DNA from: Pseudomonadota bacterium
GTDB taxonomy: Bacteria; Chloroflexota; Ktedonobacteria; Ktedonobacterales; JADMIN01
Direction: 5' to 3'
Assembly (NCBI GenBank): GCA_021324535.1
Contig: JAJPIU010000037.1
Coordinates: forward strand, 1-50,332
DNA: 50,332 bases
The position numbers and the translations under genes are program-made. Position 1 is the stretch's first letter, and each line of letters starts with the position of its first letter. Shown here piece by piece: positions 36,393 to 44,732 of the stretch. The notes under the pieces were generated by a model. It did not search any database. It worked only from the letters and a program-made list of their open reading frames with translations, and had not been told where the DNA came from.

Positions 36393-39197
36393 CTAGCGTG
36401 GCTGTTGCGCCTCGGCCCCCTGCGCTCCGTGCGCGCCCTGCGGAGCGGCGATGATACGCATCCCTGGCTGTAGCTGATCGGGCGCTGCCTCGAGCAGCCG
36501 CGCCACAATCACGCCGATGTTGTCCTCGCCGCCGTTGGCGTTTGCCTCGCGGACGAGCAGTTCCACCGCGCGTTTGGGATCAGCCGTGCCGCGCAGGATA
36601 TTGGCGATCTGCGGATCGTGTACCATCTCCCAGAGACCATCCGAGCAGAGTAACAGCTTATCGCCCGCCTGCAACGTTGTGCTGAACGAATCCACCTCCA
36701 CGGCCTCATCTTCGCCGCCCAGGCTGCGATAAATCTGGTTGCGGCGCGGATGGGTGTAGATGTCTTCCGGCTTGATGACCCCAGCCGTGACAAGACTCGC
36801 CACCACTGAATGATCGGTAGTGATCTGTTGCAAGCCCGCGTCAGGATTCAAGACATATGTGCGGCTGTCGCCGACGTTGATGATATACGCGCGGTCGTCT
36901 ACTACAAGCGCCGCCGTAATCGTCGTACCCATATCGCTCTTGTTGGCGCGATTGCGCTCCTGAAGCTCTGCATTGGCCTTCGTGACGCCCTCGGTCAGCA
37001 GCGATCCCAGCGTTGCGTCATCGAGCGGGAGGCTGGTTGCCAGCGGTTGCATCACCGTCCGCGAGACAATATCAATCGTGAGGCGGCTGGCCTCCTGTCC
37101 GTTGAGATGCCCACCCATGCCGTCGGCCACGATGAAAAGACCGTAGGGTTGTGGCCGCCCTGCCGCCAGGCGCACCCCTTGCACCGCCAGAATGTTATCC
37201 TGGTTGGGTTCGCTTGCGCGCTTCACTCCGGGATCGGTCATCCCAGCCGCCGTTGCGACAAGCGTGACGCCTTTGCGTGGCGCCACCGGCTCATGCGCTG
37301 CGCCGGAAAGGATCGCGGTAGGTGTCTCCTCGTTCAGGTCGCGTGCGCCGTTTGGATTCATTGGTGCGGGTCGTCCGCTTGGGCGACTGGTTGGCGCGCC
37401 AACACGGCTGGCGGCTCCGTCGGCAAGCGCGTCGCGTGCAAACCCCTGCGACATGCCACGTTGCCCGTCCATCGGCGGAACGGAACGCGGCCCCTGCGAG
37501 GGGCTGCCCGTACGCGCCCCAGCCCCATAGCCATCGCGCCCGTCGCGGCCATCGTCAATGCCCTGGGTGAGGGCGTCACGCGCCATCCCCTGCGACATCC
37601 CGCGAGGGCGAATTGGCGCTTCTTGCGGTTCCGGTGGGAATGGCATACGGCCCGGCGGCAGCGCGCCATGCCCTTGCGGATTCACCGGCTCATCAATCAG
37701 CTCGTCGAGCGTGCTGTCTTCGGGCAGCAGATCAAGCCCTTCCTCTTCCTTCATCCGGGCCAACCGCGCTGCCTCGCGTTCGCGTTCGGCTTTGGCGCTG
37801 CGACGCTGTATCACTACACCCACCACAATCAACGCCAGGATGACGAGTCCCGCGATGACTCCAATGATAAGCAGCGTACTCTTGCTGATCCCGCTAGACG
37901 TGGGGATAATGGTTGGCTGTTGTACTGGCGTCTGGGTGGGCGGCACAGTCATCGGCGGGATACTTGTTGTTTGCTGGCTGGTCGCCGTAACAAAGACGGC
38001 GACGCCGCCAAAGTCGGGGTAGCTCTTTTGCAGTTGCGAGAAAATCCCGTTGGCCGCGCTGAAGTTCGGCGGATTGGCGTAGAAGTCGCTGATGCCCTGC
38101 TGCCACTGGCTCATGAGCGGGCCAGACGCGCCTGAGATCGCCCCAACATCCTGCTTGAGTTCCTTTGTCGAGATCAGAATATGGTTGCCTGCGGCGTCCG
38201 CCCCAATCATGCCGATCAGCCGCCCGTTGCCGTCAATTTCAGGCGCGCCAAGCGCAAGCTGTGTGCTGAGCGTGGTTGGTGTTGGCGCCGCAGTGGCAGG
38301 GGTCGTTGGGAGCGGTGTGCCACCTGTACTGTTGTTGTTCGCTGGCGTAGCGGTTGGCTGAAGCGGCTGAGGCTTGCCCACCTGCACGGCAGGGAATGAG
38401 GCGGGATAGAGCGTCGCGCTGACCTCACTGGTGAGCAGCGAATCACGCCCCAACGGCTGCCCATCGTGCGCAGTCAGATCAAGCACGAGCGCGTCACCAG
38501 GGTTTGCGGGCCGGTCGGAGGGTTGTGGCAAGGAGAGCACCGGCAGGTCATGGGTGGGCATCCCCTGGGTGGGCGAGAGCGCCAGCGCGATCAGCCGCGG
38601 GCCAGAGGCGCTGCCGACAGTGTTCACCTGGCTTGGACTGATGTTATAGACGATGCTGCCGAGTTGCGAGGAGCCAACACCTGTATACGCCGCATCGAGC
38701 ACCACCTGAATCTGCGTGATGCCCCAACTCGATGCGCTGCCATAGAGTTGCTGAAAATACGCCTGCACTCCCTGGCATGGCAAGACAGAGTTGACGGCCT
38801 GCGTCGCCGTCAGCACGTAATTATATGAGTTTAGATTGGTTCCTGTCGTACCGATCAACACACCATCAGCAGCGCATGGATCTTTGACGGGAATTGGCGC
38901 GAGATCGTTCACTTTGCCATAATAGTAGGTCAACACGCGCACCACGGCGATGCGCGCATAGGCTTCCGCCTGGGATGGGCGATCACTGCTCAATCTGTCT
39001 CGCATCATTGCATGTGCGCTTGCGCCAGATGTGGCGGCCAACGCTGGCGCCCCTCCTGCAAGGCACATCAGCGCAGCCAACATTGCCATGCCCAGAGCCA
39101 GACTCATCCGACGTATTGCGCCATGCCTGGCGTTCAAGGCGTTTGCCAGCCCTGGCGCCTGGCACTGTTTCATCCTCATTGAAGTGTTCGCCCCCAT
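36393..39197 (-). CDS. Transmembrane PP2C Ser/Thr phosphatase with extracytoplasmic N-terminal domain
   Basis: Signal-like N-terminus; TM LLIIGVIAGLVILALIVVGVVI; PP2C motifs LFIVADGMGGHLNGQEAS, YIINVGDSRTYVL, LLLCSDGLWEMV, GGEDNIGVIV. Confidence 0.93.
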   Translation of the reverse strand: MGANTSMRMKQCQAPGLANALNARHGAIRRMSLALGMAMLAALMCLAGGAPALAATSGASAHAMMRDRLSSDRPSQAEAYARIAVVRVLTYYYGKVNDLAPIPVKDPCAADGVLIGTTGTNLNSYNYVLTATQAVNSVLPCQGVQAYFQQLYGSASSWGITQIQVVLDAAYTGVGSSQLGSIVYNISPSQVNTVGSASGPRLIALALSPTQGMPTHDLPVLSLPQPSDRPANPGDALVLDLTAHDGQPLGRDSLLTSEVSATLYPASFPAVQVGKPQPLQPTATPANNNSTGGTPLPTTPATAAPTPTTLSTQLALGAPEIDGNGRLIGMIGADAAGNHILISTKELKQDVGAISGASGPLMSQWQQGISDFYANPPNFSAANGIFSQLQKSYPDFGGVAVFVTATSQQTTSIPPMTVPPTQTPVQQPTIIPTSSGISKSTLLIIGVIAGLVILALIVVGVVIQRRSAKAEREREAARLARMKEEEGLDLLPEDSTLDELIDEPVNPQGHGALPPGRMPFPPEPQEAPIRPRGMSQGMARDALTQGIDDGRDGRDGYGAGARTGSPSQGPRSVPPMDGQRGMSQGFARDALADGAASRVGAPTSRPSGRPAPMNPNGARDLNEETPTAILSGAAHEPVAPRKGVTLVATAAGMTDPGVKRASEPNQDNILAVQGVRLAAGRPQPYGLFIVADGMGGHLNGQEASRLTIDIVSRTVMQPLATSLPLDDATLGSLLTEGVTKANAELQERNRANKSDMGTTITAALVVDDRAYIINVGDSRTYVLNPDAGLQQITTDHSVVASLVTAGVIKPEDIYTHPRRNQIYRSLGGEDEAVEVDSFSTTLQAGDKLLLCSDGLWEMVHDPQIANILRGTADPKRAVELLVREANANGGEDNIGVIVARLLEAAPDQLQPGMRIIAAPQGAHGAQGAEAQQPR

Positions 39198-39494
39198 GAT
39201 CAACGTATCCCTCCAAAAGACCTCTCTATATTGCAATTATCGCACGTGTTGCGAGAGCAAAGCGCCCGCAGCCGATTCTCTTTTTCTTGCTATCTCTGTA
39301 ACGTCTGGCGAGGGTGTTTTGTCTACGCGGCCATGACCGGTTGAAGCGGGTCTTCTCATCCTCTGCTGGCTCCCTGTGAATTGGCGCCGCTTTCGCGTAG
39401 TTTTCCCTCTGGCAATTGCCGTGCGTATGATTTATCATGAGGTATCCTGTGGGCCAGCGGAAAGTCCAACCATTGGTGAGGGAGGGAAATCTAC

Positions 39495-40178
39495 ATGGCA
39501 GAGGTTGTATTGCAGGCGCAAAGACGCAACGTGTTTGGCAAACAGGTGAAACGTCTGCGCCGCCAGGGAACAATTCCGGCAAATGTGAGCGTGAAGCACG
39601 AGCCGTCGCTGGCTATTCAGGTAGATGCGCGCGAGTTCGAGGGTTTCCTCAAGGCGCACGGCGCGACCACGCTCATCACGCTTGAGATCGCCGAGACTGA
39701 TGGAGCGGATGGGGCACGAATCGCTCGAGCGGCGCGCAAAGCTGCCTTGCTTGGCGAGGTGCAGCGGGCAGCGGTGGGCGGACAGATTCAACACATTGAG
39801 TTCCAACAGGTGAACCTGAACGAGCCGGTTCACGCCCATGCGCCAATCGTCGTAACGGGCGAGGCGCCAGCCGCGCGCACGCTGGGCGGCGTGCTGCTGC
39901 GCCCGCTTGACAGCGTTGAAGTGATGGCGCTGCCACGTGACCTGCCCGAAGCGATCACGCTGGATATAAGCGGCCTCACCGAACTCAACTCCTCGCTGTT
40001 TGTGCGCGATCTGGCCGTGCCCGATAACGTGACGCTGCTGACCGACCCGGATGAGCCGGTGGTGACGGTGCAGGCGCCACGCATAGTGGAGGAAGAGGCT
40101 CCTGCCACCGAGACAGTAGAGACGCCAGCCGAGACGACTCCACAGGCCAGCAGTGAGCAAACCGGCGGTGAAGGATAG
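39495..40178 (+). CDS. rplY: 50S ribosomal protein L25/general stress protein Ctc
   Basis: LQAQRRNVFGKQVKRLRRQGTIPANV; LPRDLPEAITLDISGLTELNSSLFVRDLAVPDNVTLLTDPDEPVVTV. Confidence 0.93.
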   Translation: MAEVVLQAQRRNVFGKQVKRLRRQGTIPANVSVKHEPSLAIQVDAREFEGFLKAHGATTLITLEIAETDGADGARIARAARKAALLGEVQRAAVGGQIQHIEFQQVNLNEPVHAHAPIVVTGEAPAARTLGGVLLRPLDSVEVMALPRDLPEAITLDISGLTELNSSLFVRDLAVPDNVTLLTDPDEPVVTVQAPRIVEEEAPATETVETPAETTPQASSEQTGGEG

Positions 40179-40321
40179 GGCGCCTTGACTGCTTTCGCCT
40201 TCATCGTGTCATCCCTCAGGTGATAGAATCAACACAGGCCGCGCGCCGTGCATGCGATGACGCCGCGCGGCTGTTGACGCTTGTTTGACGCTGATAGCAT
40301 GGCGCAGGAAGGCGATATGAC

Positions 40322-42265
40322 ATGGCGCGCACACATCAAGCACACCAGTCGGATACTTCGGGCAGGCAAGATACACGCGAACATGCCCCTACTACCGAGA
40401 CGCAAGAGGCGCGTGGACGCGCGAGCGAACCGTCGCCCCGCCAGTTGCGGCTTGCTCTGGCGCAGATCGACGTATCGGTGGGCGATCTGTCGGGCAATAG
40501 TGAGCGCATCCTCAGCGCCGCCTGCCAGGCGCAACGCGAGGGCGCGCGTGTTGTCGCCTTCCCGGAGCTTGCGCTGACCGGCTATCCTCCCGAAGACCTG
40601 CTGCTCAAGCCGGGCTTTATCAGCGACAACCTGCGCGCGCTCGATCAACTTGCCCAGGCCAGCGCCGATCTGCGCGATATGACGCTGGTGGTTGGCTTTG
40701 TGGATCGCCAGACCGATATCTTCAACGCCGCAGCCCTCCTGCGCAACGGTGAACAGGTGGGCGTCTATCACAAACACTACCTGCCCAACTATGGTGTCTT
40801 CGACGAGGATCGTTACTTCAGCGCCGGAACCGAGACGCCTGTTTTTCTGATCGATGGCGTCGCCGTTGGCGTGACGATCTGCGAAGACATCTGGTATCCC
40901 GGCGGCGCGCCTGCCCGCCAGGCTGCTGCGGGAGCGGAGGTCTTGCTCAACATCAGCGCCTCGCCCTTTTTCGCGGGCAAGCAGGGCGCGCGCGAACGCA
41001 TGCTGGCGACCCGCGCCGCCGATAGCGCCGCCATCGTCGCCTATCTCAATCTTGTTGGCGGGCAGGATGAGTTGATCTTCGACGGCTCCAGCGTCGTCTT
41101 CGATGCTGAGGGCGAACTGATCGCACGGGCGCATCCCTTCGCCGAAGACTTGTTGGTGGTCACGCTTGCCATCGAAGATGTCTTCCGTACCCGCCTGCAT
41201 AATCCCCTGCGCCGCAAGGATGAGGAAACGCTCCGGCTGGCGCGCGAGGGAGCCATAGCGCCTATTGTCATCTCGCTTGCGCCGTCCGCCGCGTTGGCTA
41301 AAGACACGAAGCCCGAGGGCGCGCCAGACGTCTCGGTTGAGGGAGCAAAGACGCCTGCGCTGGGGACACCGGGGCGCATTGAACCGCTGCCATCGCGTCT
41401 GGAGGAGGTCTATTGCGCGCTGACGTTGGGCGTGGGTGATTACGTGCGCAAAAATGGCTTTCAGTCGGCGTTGGTCGCGCTTTCCGGGGGGATAGACTCC
41501 GCGCTGACGGCTGCCATCGCGGTGGATGCGCTTGGCGCGAATCGCGTGATCGGCGTCTCGTTGCCCTCGCGCTATTCCTCTGAGGGCAGCCGTGACGATG
41601 CCCGCGCGCTGGCCGAGAACCTGGGCATTCGTTTTCTGACGATCCCCATCGAGGGCATATTCGCCGCCGGATTGAAGGCGCTACGTGAGCCGCTGACGAC
41701 CTTCCCGCCGACGACCTCAACGCTGACCGAGGAGAACTTGCAGGCGCGCATTCGTGGCAATCTCATGATGGCGCTCTCGAATCAGTCCGGCGCGCTGCTG
41801 CTGACGACGGGCAATAAGTCGGAGATGGCGGTTGGCTACGCCACATTGTATGGCGATATGGCAGGCGGCTTTGCTGTGCTCAAGGATGTCTTCAAGACGC
41901 TGATCTACGATCTGGCGTGCTGGCGCAACGAGCGTGCGCTCAGTGAGACCGGCCATGTGGTGATCCCCGTGGCGACGATTGAGAAGCCGCCCTCGGCGGA
42001 GTTGCGTCCCGGCCAGCAGGATACCGATTCGCTGCCGCCCTATGCGATACTCGATCCCATTCTGCGGGCATATGTTGAGGAGGACGGCGACTTCAAGAGC
42101 ATTGTGGCGCTTGGCTTCGCGCCGGATGTGGTGAAGCGTGTGTTGGCGCTGGTGGATCGCAGCGAATACAAGCGGCGTCAGGCTCCCCCAGGGGTGAAGA
42201 TTACGCCGCGCGCGTTTGGGCGCGACCGCCGCCTGCCCATCAGCAACGCCTACTCCGGCGCATGA
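40322..42265 (+). CDS. nadE: Glutamine-dependent NAD+ synthetase (nitrilase + synthetase domains)
   Basis: RLALAQIDVSVGDLSGN; FPELALTGYPPEDLL; ALSGGIDSALTAAIAVDALG; TTGNKSEMAVGYATLYGDMAGGFAVLKDVFKT. Confidence 0.97.
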   Translation: MARTHQAHQSDTSGRQDTREHAPTTETQEARGRASEPSPRQLRLALAQIDVSVGDLSGNSERILSAACQAQREGARVVAFPELALTGYPPEDLLLKPGFISDNLRALDQLAQASADLRDMTLVVGFVDRQTDIFNAAALLRNGEQVGVYHKHYLPNYGVFDEDRYFSAGTETPVFLIDGVAVGVTICEDIWYPGGAPARQAAAGAEVLLNISASPFFAGKQGARERMLATRAADSAAIVAYLNLVGGQDELIFDGSSVVFDAEGELIARAHPFAEDLLVVTLAIEDVFRTRLHNPLRRKDEETLRLAREGAIAPIVISLAPSAALAKDTKPEGAPDVSVEGAKTPALGTPGRIEPLPSRLEEVYCALTLGVGDYVRKNGFQSALVALSGGIDSALTAAIAVDALGANRVIGVSLPSRYSSEGSRDDARALAENLGIRFLTIPIEGIFAAGLKALREPLTTFPPTTSTLTEENLQARIRGNLMMALSNQSGALLLTTGNKSEMAVGYATLYGDMAGGFAVLKDVFKTLIYDLACWRNERALSETGHVVIPVATIEKPPSAELRPGQQDTDSLPPYAILDPILRAYVEEDGDFKSIVALGFAPDVVKRVLALVDRSEYKRRQAPPGVKITPRAFGRDRRLPISNAYSGA

Positions 42266-42513
42266 ATATTGGTGTATCATGGGCTTTAGACAGTCATGAA
42301 AGCCTGAGAGAAGAACGGGCCAAGAAAAAACGCGACATTCGACGCGATTACCGTGCGGCCGGATTTGATGAGAGACAAGACAAAGGCGATCACACAATCT
42401 TCACCCACCTACTCCTCCCAGGAAATTATGCGGTTGATGGAGTGGAGGGAAAAGACGCTAAACGCTATGATGAGAAGCCGCTGCCCAAGCCGCATGTCTT
42501 TTCCCTCGCATGA
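42262..42513 (+). pseudogene. HicA-like mRNA interferase remnant, C-terminally truncated
   Basis: KKRDIRRDYRAAGFDERQDKGDHTIFTHLLLPGNYAVDGVEGKDAKRYDEKPL resembles HicA proteins (AGF..RQ.KG.H.I..HPLLP...V.G..G.DAK.Y.EK); ends early and no HicB ORF seen. Confidence 0.55.
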
Positions 42514-42626
42514 GAAAACGCACATAGACTTCTCATTGTGCTGCCATCTTCTCTTGCTATCCTTGTTATGGCAATGACAAAAGGGTCGTCGTGACCCCTG
42601 CAAACCATCCACAAGGAGCAAGCAGC

Positions 42627-43343
42627 ATGGCTCAATTTCTTCGGCGCATCCCACGCGGAGTGAGCATCAGTATACTCGTCGCTGTGATTCTCGCGCTCAT
42701 CGTCGGGGGCGGCGCAGTGCTTGTCCGCCAAACCATCTTTGGCAGCCCGACCGGCAAAACCACCCATCCTCTGACCGTCGCCACCATCGCGCCCTCGTCT
42801 CATGGAACAATCTTCACGCTCGACGATTCCGCAACTACCGCCAGCTTCATTATTCACGAAGTGCTCTTTGGCAATCCAAATACCGTCGTTGGCAAGACCA
42901 ACCAGGTCTCCGGCCAGGTTCAGGTGGATCAGCAAGACCCGGCGCTGAGCAAGGTTGGGGAGATTCGCATTGATGTCAGCACGCTCGTCACCGACAACGA
43001 CCTGCGTAACAACATCATCCGCAACCAGATTCTCGAAACCAATCAATCGGGCAACCAGTACGCGACGTTCGTTCCCACTGCCCTCAAAGGTCTGCCCACC
43101 ACAAAGATCGCCTATGGGCAGCAACTCTCATTTCAGATTCTCGGCAATCTAACGATCCATGGAACGACTCATCCTGCCACATTCACCGCGCAGGCCACGC
43201 TGGTCAGCAGTTCGCTGCTCACCGGAACGGCGCAGACGACCATCGCCTACGCCGACTATGGGATCAGTATCCCGGATGTGCCATCGGTGACGGGCGTTGA
43301 CAAGACGGTTGTGCTGGCGCTAACGTTCACCGGTCGCCCGTAG
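42627..43343 (+). CDS. YceI-family protein, N-terminal membrane anchor
   Basis: TM anchor then YceI features (ATTASFIIHEVLFGNPNTVVGKTNQVSGQVQVD; FQILGNLTIHGTTHPATFTAQATL); AAGGAG before ATG 42627. Confidence 0.87.
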   Translation: MAQFLRRIPRGVSISILVAVILALIVGGGAVLVRQTIFGSPTGKTTHPLTVATIAPSSHGTIFTLDDSATTASFIIHEVLFGNPNTVVGKTNQVSGQVQVDQQDPALSKVGEIRIDVSTLVTDNDLRNNIIRNQILETNQSGNQYATFVPTALKGLPTTKIAYGQQLSFQILGNLTIHGTTHPATFTAQATLVSSSLLTGTAQTTIAYADYGISIPDVPSVTGVDKTVVLALTFTGRP

Positions 43344-43393
43344 TGGTCAGTCCATTCAGTATATCGGTGACAGTTCATTGATCTGAGGCCGCA

Positions 43394-43457
43394 CTGTCCG
43401 CTCTCTAGGCGGCCTGTGTGGCGTAGCCTCTAGGCGTGCGTTTACGCGCCCGCCGCC
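43394..43457. repeat. Repeat B copy 2
   Basis: CTGTCCGCTCTCTAGGCGGCCTGTGTGGCGTAGCCTCTAGGCGTGCGTTTACGCGCCCGCCGCC. Confidence 0.75.
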
Positions 43458-44474
43458 TTAGCCGAGCGATTGCGCAGCCAGCACGGCGGCGCGCGAGGCC
43501 AGCCGCTGGCCCACAAACAACTCGTTCATATGGTAGCCAGGGCGCCAGGGGTGAAAGAGTTCATCGGAGATCGCCATGATCAATCCCACGCGCACGCCGC
43601 GCGCTGCGGCTGCCGCAAACAATGCCGACGCCTCCATCTCAACGGCCAGCGCGCCAGCCGCGCCATAGGCCTGCACCTTCGATTGCAACTCGCGGTACGG
43701 CGCGTCGGTCGTCCAGACGGGTCCGGTCGCGACAGGCGCATTGATCGCGGCGCAGGCGTCAACGAGCGCCTGAGTGAAGGTTGGGTCGGGCGCGACATCC
43801 TCCCCGGCGGGGACGTAGTGAAACGACGTGCCTTCCTCGCGGATCGCGCCAGTGGGGATGACGAGTGAGCCTATTGGCAGAGCAGGTTGCAGGCTGCCCG
43901 CGACGCCAACCACCAAAATGTCGCGCACGCCAAGCGCGATCAACTCTTCGAGGTCGGTGACGGCGGCTGGCGCGCCCACCCGCAGGCGTGTGACCACGAC
44001 AGCCTTCTCGCCAGCGCGCCCAAGCTCCAGCGGCAGGAAGGGGTGGCGCTTCTTGCGGCGGGCAGGCTGTGAACCATCGGGGGCAACTTCGGCAGGCTCG
44101 GCCAGTGTGGTCTCATCCGTCTCGTCCAGCGTGATGAGATCGAGCAACTCCTCGAAACTGCGTCCCTGGAACGTGGCAAGCGCCAGCGGTGGGAGCCTGG
44201 CCTCGTCTAGCGTCATCCCCTGAAGTTCCAGGAAGTATTTCATGAAGGCGTGGGCAGTGATGTGCTCCGGATCGGCTTGCTCATCCTGTTGCGTCGTCGC
44301 GCTGGCGCCGCCCGCTTCGCCGGAGACGCCAAGCTCAGCGAGCAATCGCGCGCCTTCGGCGTCGTCGGCCAGCCGCGCGGCGGCCTCGTGTGCGTTTGGG
44401 TTTGCTGAAGCGGCTGCGGAATCAGAGGTATCGGTTGCCTGTGTTGGTTTGGCGTCGCCAGTGGGAATGCTCAT
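43458..44474 (-). CDS. Nucleoside phosphorylase (uridine/purine phosphorylase-like) with acidic N-terminal extension
   Basis: VVVTRLRVGAPAAVTDLEELIALGVRDILVVGVAGSLQPALPIGSLVIP; ALAVEMEASALFAAAAARGVRVGLIMAISDEL. Confidence 0.87.
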   Translation of the reverse strand: MSIPTGDAKPTQATDTSDSAAASANPNAHEAAARLADDAEGARLLAELGVSGEAGGASATTQQDEQADPEHITAHAFMKYFLELQGMTLDEARLPPLALATFQGRSFEELLDLITLDETDETTLAEPAEVAPDGSQPARRKKRHPFLPLELGRAGEKAVVVTRLRVGAPAAVTDLEELIALGVRDILVVGVAGSLQPALPIGSLVIPTGAIREEGTSFHYVPAGEDVAPDPTFTQALVDACAAINAPVATGPVWTTDAPYRELQSKVQAYGAAGALAVEMEASALFAAAAARGVRVGLIMAISDELFHPWRPGYHMNELFVGQRLASRAAVLAAQSLG

Positions 44475-44622
44475 GTGATACGCCTCTATGCGCGTGTGCG
44501 CTCTGTCTCCTTCGTATTCGTGAAGGAGCACGCTCTGATAAGATTGCGGAAAACATCTATCAGTATAGCCGAGGCGTGACAGTCGGTCAAATCGGGTAGG
44601 CCCCAGGCCCCCACCTCTAACC

Positions 44623-44646
44623 CCTCTCCCGCTACGGCGGGAGAGG
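44623..44646. repeat. Repeat A variant: CCTCTCCCGC-TACG-GCGGGAGAGG
   Basis: 10-bp perfect arms. Confidence 0.7.
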
Positions 44647-44693
44647 AGCTTTTATGGTTGTTGGCCGTAGTAACGGGGAGAGGGGCTTCTATT

Positions 44694-44724
44694 CCCCCCT
44701 CCCATCGATGGGAAAGGGGTCAGG
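44694..44724. repeat. Repeat A: CCCCTCCCATCGATGGGAAAGGGGTCAGG
   Basis: Same core and tail pattern as 12553-12590. Confidence 0.75.
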
Positions 44725-44732
44725 AAGACAGG

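Noticed and set aside
36810-38135. 441-aa plus-strand ORF
   Set aside because: Lies antisense within the strongly supported PP2C gene; Arg/His-rich composition typical of shadow ORFs in GC-rich DNA.
40229-41200. 323-aa minus-strand ORF
   Set aside because: Antisense to nadE; no recognisable motifs.
42300-42320. CTGAGA motif suggestive of a TPP riboswitch
   Set aside because: Other conserved TPP elements absent; it lies inside the HicA-like ORF.
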